This document shows positions 55,750-64,000 of a stretch of DNA of 64,000 bases, in pieces. A program made the position numbers and the translations under genes. Source of the DNA: Pomphorhynchus laevis (Eukaryota; Acanthocephala; Palaeacanthocephala; Echinorhynchida; Pomphorhynchidae); NCBI GenBank assembly GCA_012934845.2, contig WNNJ02002937.1:106000-169999 (forward strand), given 5' to 3'. How positions within the stretch are numbered: position 1 is the stretch's first letter; each line of letters starts with the position of its first letter. Below the pieces are notes generated by a model. That model saw only the letters and a list, made by a program, of their open reading frames with translations. It did not search any database and had not been told where the DNA came from.

Positions 55750-56370
55750 TAGTTTATTCTTCATAATGGTCATATTATCTACTAAATTCTAAACAGATGA
55801 AGAGCTTAAACGTGTCTTCTTATCCGTTGACACTCTTAAATTGCTTTCTTCAATTAAATTTAATTGAGAGTCTGGTAGAAAAAGCTTTACACTTTTAATT
55901 AATAAAATTTAAAGACATTTTATAACAAAAATGACTATTTATAAAAGAAAATTATCTGTTATAAAAGACATTTTATAACATTTGTTTGAACATTTAAATT
56001 AATAACATTTAAGAAATACTTTATTATTTTAAATTAATATTTAAAATAATACAATAATACAATTAAATAATACAATATTAAATAATACAATTTTCATTTT
56101 ACAATGAAAATTGCCCCAGTTCCATGTTCATTTCTTTAAAAAAGTTAATTTATAAACTCGAAATTTAATTATCCACTATAACGAATAGTTGTAAACAAAT
56201 AGTACATGTCAATCTTCTTATAACAATAAAGCTTTGCATCGCGTAATAAATACATCAATTATATGACAGTGCATATACTAGAATTATTTTACTTAAATAA
56301 AAATCTAGGTTTTAAAAAAATGTTTATTCAGGATATTAGAGAACAGATGTGTATGGTTGCTGCTTAAGCT
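55750..56370. other. AT-rich stretch without a supported gene
   Basis: I see A/T-rich sequence with short repeats (ACATTTTATAACA twice near 55,915-55,980) and no coding signal. Confidence 0.5.
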
Positions 56371-56376
56371 TTTCAG

Positions 56377-56483
56377 ACTGGAAAAGTCAAAAGACAAATT
56401 AAGCACATGTATTGGATGCGATATAAGTTGCAAGAAGGATGTCGATGAGAAATGTTTTGAATGTTCAAATATTGAATGTATAG
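56377..56483 (+). other. Cysteine-rich exon-like segment
   Basis: A TTTTCAG acceptor precedes and a GGTATC donor follows a 107-base segment reading EKSKDKLSTCIGCDISCKKD then KCFECSNIECI. The six Cys (CX2CX3C ... CX2CX4C) suggest a zinc-binding or disulfide-rich piece. No family is recognised and no partner exon is in view. Confidence 0.3.
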
Positions 56484-56811
56484 GTATCACACATTCAAAT
56501 CATTTGACAATTTTAAAGGTTTATTTATCTTATCCTGTAAATTGGGACTTCTTATAAAGGTCATTTTGAGCTAGGAGAAGTGTTCAACACGCATTTTAAG
56601 TCAACTTTATGAACGTTATGAAATTAAACTTCCCGACTTAAAACTGGGAGGTCGTTGTTGATGAAATCTCCGATTCTTTAATTTATATTAGTAAATATCT
56701 TTATCGCTAATCGTTATCAATCAAATCAGCTAACTGATTACGTATTTAATATAAAAATTAAATAAATAATAATGCTAAATCAAAATTTAATAATTAAATA
56801 ATTAATAATTA

Positions 56812-57560
56812 AATAAGGATCTTAATGAACTTTATAATCTTTTTGAATAGATGTTGTTGTAATTGTGTTAATTTACCATAAATTATTCGTGAATATACGC
56901 ACCAAGAATAAAAACACGAAATGTTTTGGTTCAATATTTCGGCTATCAATTGTAGCCGAATAATCAGGAACAATTTTAATCTAAAAGTGACTGACAAATT
57001 AATTAAATATAAAGTTATAGATTGTAAATGGAATTAAATGGCTTACTGATCAACAAGTCAAACAAACAATTGACATTATCAATGAAAAGGTATATCGACA
57101 TGAAACATTATCTGAACCCAACATTGACAAAGCTAAATATTTGTCCAACAAAAACGCATTCACCTTTGCCAAACAAAGGTTTGTACAAAAAGAAGGTGTA
57201 TCAATGGGATCACCCCTAGGTCCTACTTTTGTGGACTTCTACATTGATCATGTCGAAAATAACGTCTTAAAAGAACCGATTCACAATTATAAACCCATTT
57301 ACTATCGCCGCTAGATTGACGACATACTTGCCATACTTGAAGATGATAAACATGTTGAACCATTCATAAAAAACTTACATGAAAACTAAATTAAAATTCA
57401 CATGCGAACGGCTAGGAAACAAAACAAAATTCAACTATTTGGATGTAGCAATATCACTACAACACAATTTATATCACTAGAACACGATAAATATTGCAAT
57501 ATCACTACAACACAATAAATCAAAGCGCACTGTTGTATATAATAAATAAACAGACAAAAG
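56812..57560. pseudogene. Canonical PLE with inverted 5' part and RT core
   Basis: On the plus strand the RT reads WLTDQQVKQTIDIINEKVY, then TFAKQRFVQKEGVSMGSPLG (motif B) and YYRR-stop-IDDILAIL (motif C), 57,040-57,380, and the thumb to about 57,560. To its left, 56,812-57,015 on the minus strand carries a hammerhead-like core (56,937-56,967: CTGATTA, GGCTA/TAGCC, GAAA) followed by N-terminal coding (KLTQLQQHLFKKIIKFIKIL). The same inverted join is found at 26,860-27,030. Confidence 0.65.
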
Positions 57561-57589
57561 AGTGTTTATTATTAATAGTATTGAGTAAT

Positions 57590-58250
57590 ATGGCAGAACA
57601 GTAGCCACATAAAAATGAATTATTTGAATATTGTGTCTTCTGTGCAGGAGAAATCGTTATTGAGGTCCACACGTCACATTCACCATTTGAACAACCTACA
57701 AGCTATGTAAAGCAGGTAGACTTATCAGTACACTTAAATTTATCTGACTTCACTGGTTTCTTCGTTTGTTTGTTCATTAATGGATTGTTCTTCGTTAGTT
57801 TGTTCATTAAGTTGATCTCGGTTAGTTGATATTGTATGTTATTTATTGTAATCAGTTGATCGAAAACTTATAGCTTTTTGAATCTTATAGAAATCTTTTT
57901 GAAATTGTAGGCAATATAGTACAAATAGTTGATCCGTTTATTTGTAAGTATTTATGAGAATTAAGTCAATTTTTTAACCAGTCTTATGCTTGACGACAAA
58001 GAAATGTAGAAAATGCGTGCGTCAGGAAAGCCCACAGATGATAAGATTTCGGATGACGGCGATGACAAAGACTTTGAGGATATGAGTGATGTGGACACCA
58101 TGGATGTCGTTGATTCCGGACACGGCGGTTTTGGAAAGGCGTCAAACCACGACGAGCATACGGGATCCTCAAGTATGCCTACAAACGAAGAGCTCTAATC
58201 TTCAATGTCAAAAGATTGCACTATGATTTGTATGTATTTGTAAGTAGTTA
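57590..58250 (+). other. Gene-like segment with an acidic ORF
   Basis: ORF 58,013-58,198 encodes an acidic stretch (GKPTDDKISDDGDDKDFEDM) ending NEEL. A possible exon at 57,648-57,715 reads EIVIEVHTSHSPFEQPTSYV between AG and GTAGAC, and 57,911-57,943 reads NIVQIVDPFI between AG and GTAAGT, but these do not join in phase. Possibly a decayed host gene interrupting PLE sequence. Not recognised. Confidence 0.25.
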
Positions 58251-58254
58251 AAAT

Positions 58255-58430
58255 CAAGAACTTTTTAAGCAGTAAATTCAACTTATTGGATGTAACAATA
58301 TCAACTAGAGCAAGATAAACCAATGCGCACTGATGTATATCATAAAGAAACAGACAAAGGAACTTACTCCGACTACGGCTCATTTACACTATAAAAATAT
58401 AAAATTTCATCAATAAAAAGCATTGTTTAT
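58255..58430 (+). pseudogene. Canonical PLE thumb fragment
   Basis: Broken plus-strand text NLLDVTISTRAR, then RTDVYHKETDKGTYSDYGS matches the region after RT motif C in PLEs and parallels 57,420-57,560. Confidence 0.5.
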
Positions 58431-58539
58431 CAGGCTCTGCGATATTCTAGTAACGGCAGTTTCTTCAAAAATGAAATCAGTCATATCAAACAAACCATGG
58501 TTAATTTTGGTTATCATTAAACAAAACGATTTATTTTTA

Positions 58540-61195
58540 CGTGGCAAATCCGCACCGGCGCACGCCTACATGACCACAACAACAAAAATATAAACATCTA
58601 AATCATGTTTCAAGGAGGTGGGTACGGAAGCAGCATTTGAATGTAATAAAGGAGGGAGCGTGTTGGATGTCGAGTGGGAGCTGATTCCAGGCGAATGGGG
58701 CGGAACCGAGGACGGATCGGAGACCGTAGTTGTTAGAGTAATTGGGAACGTGGAGTAAGAGGGTATGACGGGAACGCAGCGATAGCGAGGTGGGGCGAGT
58801 GTCGTCTAGGAAAGAGACGTTGATGAACGATGGGGAGCCGACAGCGATGATACGAAAAGTTACGAGAAGGCGGAATTGTATGCGGATGTGGATGGTGGGC
58901 CAGGAGATACAGTCAAGATACGTGGATGTGTGGTCGAAGCGACGGAGACGAAAGAGCACTCGAACGGCGGAGTTGATTATTCGTTGTAGGGGTAGGATGA
59001 TGGAGTTTGGAGAATTTGTGAAAAGGCCGAGGCAGTAATTGATTTTAGCGAAAAGAAGCGATGAAAAAGACATACAAGAACGGAAGTCGATAAGGGGGCG
59101 GATACGGCGGATGTCACGGAGAATTATGTTGGACAAGTGGACCTTGTCACGGACGAAGGGTTTAAGGGAAAGGTGATCGTCGAAATAGAATCCTAAGAAA
59201 GTGAGATTGTGGACTACGGGGATGATTGATGATGTAAAGATACAGGGGGAAGATATATGTTAGGTTGACGGGGGAGGATCCACATTATTCTAGACTTGTC
59301 TAAGTTTAGAACAAGACGAAGATTGGAGAGACGTTTGTAGATAGAAGAAAGACAGTAAAAGGCAGAAAATGTCTATATTGTGTATGTGATGGGCGGATGC
59401 ATGAGCATATATGAGGATGTCATCGGCGTATTGCATGACGTTAAAAGAGTAAGGTTTGATAAACGGAGAAAGATCGCCGAGTTGAATAGATAATAGCAGG
59501 GGTCCGAGTTGAATAGAGGAGAGGATGATGAAATTCAACAGACTCGAAAAGAACGGTCGGATATGTGGCAAACCATGCTGCAGAAGAGGAAGAAAAGCCG
59601 TAATCATAACGAAGATGAGACTTCGGTAGGTGGTACAGGGAGAATATGAAAGAGTTTCGGGAGGATGATGCGAGGCGAGTAGCCGTGAGATGAAATGGAG
59701 ACGAGGTTGTGAGAGAGCAGCGTGATTACTCTGGTCTGAAGAAATGACGAATAATCATGGGCATTGATTTTGCAAAACGAAGCGGAGCGAGAAAGGATTG
59801 AATTAAAAGTATACCATAGAGACTTGGAGTTGAATGAAGTGTTGATTTTAGGCTGCCAGAAGGAGTTGCATTAGGTAGATAGTAGGTGGAGATGAGACCA
59901 TCGAAGAGCAAGATAGGAATCACGGAGAGACCAAGTGAGCGAGCGGGTATCACGTCTGAGAGAGCGGTGATAGACTCGAAAAGCATGACGGAGTCGACGC
60001 TTTGAGAGTAGGCTCTGGATGTCAAACCATGGGGCACGGTGTAAGTGACTGTGAGGGTTAGGCTTGAAGGGTAAGATAAGATCGAGAGTGGATGTAAGTT
60101 CGGAGTCGAAAAGAAAGGCAAGATCGCGAGAAGAGGATGATGTTATTGTGTGAGAAGATAGAGACGATTTAAGTAAGGCGAAGCGGAGAAGGGTAGGTCA
60201 AGTTTTCTCCAAGGGCGATGTAAGATGGTAGGTATGTGAAGCGGGGAGTTGTTGAAAGTGAGATCAAGGGTGACGAGAAAGTGATCGGATAGACCAGTAT
60301 CGAAAATGGAATGTGAGGTGTAGGCAGCAAAACGAACTGAGACAGCGATGATGTCGAGTGCCTTGCCAAGGATATGTGTGGGGCAGTGGAGATGAGTTTG
60401 TAACTGTAGTTGGATAGAATGTTGATGAACCGTATGGAATCGGTAGAAGAAGGGTGGTTTAGGCGGATGGTGAAGTCGCCTAGAACGATTGAAGGAATTG
60501 CGGACAAAGAACAATGATAAAGGAGGTCGGCGAGTTTGTTAAAAAAGGTGGTATGATCTGATGAACCAGGATGGTATATAATGGCGAGATCTAGAGTGAT
60601 CAGGATAGAAGAACGACAAGTGAGCAATTCAAAAGAGCAAAGACTGAAAGGGAGAGTGATTTTGCGAAGAGACGCAGGGTGACGGGTGAATGCGACGATG
60701 CCACTATGATTAGAGAATTTAGAACGGGAAGAGCTGAGGGGGCGGGCGGATTCGGCTAGTGAACAACCGGCAGAGCGTAGACGGCGAATGTAGTGGTCGC
60801 CGGAATCGGAGTGCCAGGATTCGTTGAGGCAGAAAAGATCGATGGATTGCTTGGTGAATAGGTCGGGGATGATATCGAATTTATGGGAATAGATCTAGTG
60901 TTGAAGAGGCCGATACGGAAACCGTGTGTGGTGGTGAAAGAGTCTAGTGGAGAAGACACGTTGGGGGAGATGGAGCGCCATCGAATTTTTGGGTGTGTGT
61001 GGACAACTTGAAAATTTCCGTCTATGTTTCGGATGGAGAACGATGTTTCGCCGTTTTCCTCGCGACGGCGTTTTTCGATGCGGGCAGAAGAGAGTTGAGC
61101 GATTTCAGAAGGGGTGCGATCGGGGAAAGTTTGAGTGGTTGAAGATGACATGAGTTTAAATCGTTGAAAGAGGACAGAAGACATTAAAAACAATT
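58540..61195 (-). pseudogene. CR1/L2-like LINE ORF2: endonuclease and reverse transcriptase
   Basis: Reading leftwards: GFRIGLFNTRSI (60,756-61,193) and DLFCLNESWHSDSG-like text start an APE nuclease, which continues at 60,169-60,627 with AIIYHPGSSDHTTFFNKLAD and SIVLGDFTIRLNHP. The RT is decayed, with motif C clear at about 59,440 (NVMQYADDILIYAHA). The C-terminus at 58,603-59,136 is well kept (FRLRRFDHTSTYLDC, AWNQLPLD). It ends in a hairpin and TTTGCCACGTAAAAA. Several frameshifts. Confidence 0.8.
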
Positions 61196-61510
61196 TTCAG
61201 GAGAGGGGGTTTAAAAGGATTAAATTGAGAAGATTTGTTTAGGCGGATGAATGCGACAGGAGAGATGTCCTTGAAAAAGGATGGTTTATCCGCAGGTACA
61301 AGATACTGGAGGATGGATTTGAAGGCGAAAACATCATGGTCGAGACGTGCTTGTGGAGACAAGGATGTGGAAGGAGTGATATTAGTGACGATGACGCAAC
61401 GATCGCGAGAAGGAAAGCGTTTCCGTAAAGGAGGACGAATGACGTGAGTGAGATCACGATGAATTTGAACACAATGTCTCGAGAATTGACGATAAGAAAA
61501 CATTGGCAAC
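61156..61510 (-). pseudogene. LINE ORF1 C-terminal part
   Basis: Frame of 117 codons with RDRCVIVTNITPSTSLSPQA, VFAFKSILQYLVPADK and SPVAFIRLNKSSQFNPFKPP, the pattern of the nucleic-acid-binding ORF1 of CR1/L2-like LINEs. It lies directly upstream of the ORF2 at 58.5-61.2 kb and overlaps its start slightly. Confidence 0.6.
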
Positions 61511-61561
61511 TCGGCTGCGAAGATTCCATGGAATGCGCTTGATCGTGTTAACTGGTTTCAT

Positions 61562-61843
61562 TCAAACCCAATGAAGAAGCTCGAAATTTCTGACATGATT
61601 TTCGCAGCAAGAACTGTAAATCTTTTCGGCCTGTGGCGATGTCGTCGAGAAGGTGCTCTCGTCGGCGTCTACAAACTCAAGTCTTGTATCAACCGATGCA
61701 ATTACGTTGTGTGAGCTGACTGTCGCTAGCTGTCCTAATCCTGAGCAGCGTAAGTTTACAGGTCCGTGTACCCGAAGATGACCTGATGCATTAAGAAGAA
61801 ACGATCCGCCACAGACTGGGCAACTACCTTTATTGGCTTGCAC
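61562..61843 (-). pseudogene. Zinc-finger start of an RLE LINE
   Basis: GSCPVCGGSFLLNASGHLRV then HG and CSG match the finger at the start of the 46.7-48.8 kb LINE (CSVC...CPGSGK). Only the N-terminal part remains, next to an unrelated LINE. Confidence 0.6.
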
Positions 61844-61849
61844 GTTATC

Positions 61850-62140
61850 CTAAGCTCGGTTTGTAGTTATAGCGTTGGTTGGTCTTGATAGTGTGTGTTT
61901 AAGCTTGCAAGTTTTTACAATTGTAATTTCCTTTCTAACAAACCCTTTCTAAATAATTATTGGAGCTGGATCAAAATAGGGGTAAACTTATTTTTGTTCT
62001 AAATATATTCATCCAGATCTTTATTTTTAATTTTTAAATATCCAGGAACAATCAGGCATAGTTGAACAAAAAAATTATTTTGATATTTCACTAGAAACTA
62101 CTAGCATCTTTGTAAGTATTTAATATCACCAAGACAACTT
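61850..62140. repeat. Split TTATTGGAGCTGG repeat
   Basis: ATTATTGGAGCTGGATCAAA at about 61,955 and TTTTGATATTTCACTAGAAA at about 62,080 are the two halves of the hammerhead-bearing repeat with about 95 bases between them. The core is decayed. Confidence 0.5.
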
Positions 62141-62149
62141 TTTTAGTGT

Positions 62150-62600
62150 CTCGGAATGTGCCTACTACAGACGCCTAGTCCTCAATGGGCGTTTAGACCT
62201 ATGTCTAATCATGCTTGGAATAGACTTAAACTACCTGTACTTTGTGTACAGCTGAATACAAGCATGTGTTACTTGTTCAGCAACCTTAGTAAATCGATGA
62301 AGGAAGTAGCGGTAGCACACGTGCTGTTCTGTGAAGTCACTTTTCAATTTCCGAGTGTCAGATGTAAAGCTTAACAACCGGTATAGGAACCTGTGCTTTG
62401 CGATTTTCTTTCAGAGATTTACTAAGGATCAAGTAATGTCGATCAAGTACTATCACTACAGGGCTACCCTGTAGTGATGAATAGACTTTGGTCAAAACAC
62501 CCCATTGGGGGTAGGCGTTTGTGATAGGTGCTAAGCGTCCGGGTTAAGCTTCCCGACGAAGATTACAAAAAAGCATGCAGGTTTATAATTTCCTGTTCGT
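62150..62600 (+). other. Non-coding segment with clustered hairpins
   Basis: Three hairpins lie close together: 62,452-62,478 (ATCACTACAGGG-CTA-CCCTGTAGTGAT, 12 perfect pairs), 62,500-62,510 (CCCC-ATT-GGGG) and 62,536-62,558 (CGTC.GGG/CCCGACG). G+C is higher than the flanks. The 72-codon frame at 62,156-62,374 has no motif. It may be an RNA gene or the 3' end of an unknown element. Confidence 0.4.
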
Positions 62601-63720
62601 GTGTAATATTAAAAAATAAAGTAATTATTTATATTAACAACGTCGTATTTCTAATTTATATCACGATATAAATTAAAAATGTTTATTTTTAACTAATTTT
62701 ATAGTTAAAAATAAAGATAAATAATATAATTAATATATAAATATAAATATACAATTTATATAAATATAAGTTTTATACAATTTATGTTTATATTAAGTTA
62801 AAATAATAAATTGAAATTTAAAATAAAAGTTAATATTTATGAATTGAGTAATAAATTACAGACGATGTAATAGTCAATTTATGGTCAATTTTTAAGATTC
62901 AACACAAGAAATGTGATGTTTATAAGGAAATATGTTGTAAATAACTGTCGTCCTGTGTTTTTCGAAGGAAAACACCTGGCGGTCATTAAAGTGTTTAATT
63001 AAACACAATTTTAATATGTTTTGGTCATGTTACCTAATAAATTCCAAATAGATGAATGGCTTGAACATGTCGACACCGTCGGCACTTTTAAATTATTTTC
63101 TTCAATTAAATTATGATTTTCTTGCTACTTATTGTTATTGAATGATGTGAACCATAAAGATGTACAAATTAATTAATGAGTGTCCGTTTCAGGCTTGAAT
63201 AATAAAGAAAATATTTTCATATCATGTCTATGGAGAAATATTTTATATCACATGTATGAAGAAATACATGAAATAAAGTCTACAGTAGATATACAAATAT
63301 AAATCAATGTAAATAATCGCTGTTTCAGTAAAAAACAACCGAGTTATTTCTATATTTCAATAGCTTCTTTTGATATTGCATGTGAATTGTGTTCCTTGAA
63401 TTGTGTATTCTGTTGAGTAATATATCATACAAAAAAATTATGAAAGGAAAACTGTTCGTAACTTTTAAATACTTTATCCAGAAAATAGTAATTAAAGCTA
63501 AATTAACCAACCAATACAAAATCAAAAGAAATATAAAATAACCCCAAAAGCATAAAGATTAAATCTACATTTTGTAAGCTGGAATAAACTAAACTATAAA
63601 CAATAAACAACTAATAATATGCTTGTATATAGTGTATATATTAATAAATATATAATATATTTTATATAAAATATAATTTTTGAATATTAGACTTAAGTCT
63701 TATTTAATTAAGTCTTTAAA
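62601..63720. other. AT-rich stretch without a supported gene
   Basis: Apart from a Naiad-like tail relic at about 62,800-62,870 (AAATTGAAATTTAAAATAAA), I see nothing coding or structured. Confidence 0.5.
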
Positions 63721-63765
63721 TATGGACAGTCGGTATGGCAAAAATCGTGTGTTGTACAATTTTAG

Positions 63766-63862
63766 CGATATACTGCTCGATTTGCCGAAATCAAATTCAA
63801 GATAAATGTATCATTTGCGATCGAGAATCAATGCAAATTGATGATTATTTCAGTGAGGAAAG
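63766..63862 (+). CDS. RBX1-like RING exon (partial gene)
   Basis: After a TTTTAG acceptor the frame reads IYCSICRNQIQDKCIICDRE and on to DYFSEER, then a GGTATA donor. CX2CX7CX2C with CxICRN...D.CIxC is the first half of the RING-H2 domain of RBX1/ROC1, the zinc-binding subunit of cullin-RING ubiquitin ligases. The remaining Cys/His ligands would be in later exons beyond the window. The usual Trp-containing stretch before the RING is not seen in the preceding bases, so this may be a divergent paralogue or a lone exon. The in-frame Met at 63,735 is probably intronic. Confidence 0.5.
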
Positions 63863-64000
63863 GTATATTTCTAATTTTGTTGTTTTTGTCACTGGCATTT
63901 TTATAATTGCTAAGTGTGAACGAATATGTAACATAAAATCTATAATGCCTTAACAGTATATAAGGAATATTTAATATTTAAATATTTTATATTTAATATT

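Overview
The window looks like repeat-dense, very AT-rich nuclear DNA from an invertebrate animal. I see short spliced introns (47 and 212 bases in one clean gene model), AATAAA after a stop codon, no operons and no bacterial-style genes. The phylum cannot be fixed from the sequence. Most recognisable coding is retroelement, much of it clearly richer in G+C than the AT-rich DNA around it.

Four groups dominate. (1) Penelope-like elements (PLEs) whose GIY-YIG endonuclease lies in front of the reverse transcriptase (RT), the Naiad/Chlamys layout: about 15 pieces in both orientations at 0-3, 4.9-6.0, 10.4-11.8, 41.4-44.5, 45.0-45.3, 46.3-46.6 and 48.8-54.8 kb. The longest copy is at 41.4-44.5 kb on the minus strand. 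(2) Canonical PLEs with a C-terminal GIY-YIG at 6.9-8.8, 9.0-10.4, 19.3-22.0, 34.0-35.7 and 56.8-58.4 kb, often in inverted halves. (3) LINEs with an apurinic-type endonuclease or none visible: RTE-like at 3.4-4.8, 19.7-21.1 and 45.3-46.3 kb; CR1/L2-like at 12.7-16.8, 37.0-37.4, 55.4-55.7 and 58.5-61.5 kb; one of uncertain clade at 39.0-40.3 kb. (4) LINEs with a restriction-like endonuclease (RLE) at 23.2-26.1, 28.0-30.0, 31.9-32.5 and 46.7-48.8 kb. One broken Ty3/Gypsy-like fossil lies at about 35.9-39.0 kb, and one tRNA-headed SINE-like insertion at 46.39-46.56 kb.

Host-like material is sparse. It comprises a spliced three-exon gene for a 162-residue protein with a C-terminal membrane segment (17.01-17.76 kb), an RBX1-like RING exon at the right edge (63.77-63.86 kb), a decayed hsp90 exon (54.92-55.22 kb, minus strand), and a few lone exon-like ORFs.

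The most interesting signals are in RNA structure and rearrangement. At least eleven hammerhead-like cores (CTGANGA, hairpin, GAAA) occur in different PLE-associated repeats, with hairpin arms that differ in sequence but still pair. A candidate pseudoknot is conserved in the 3' UTR of the Naiad-type elements, and their 5' leader is structured and 98% conserved. Several PLE copies are inverted or folded back on themselves. A cysteine cluster is shared by two LINEs with different endonucleases, and four CR1/L2-like 3' ends carry the same terminal hairpin. One 5'-truncated RTE copy has an open frame and a perfect 16-bp target-site duplication.
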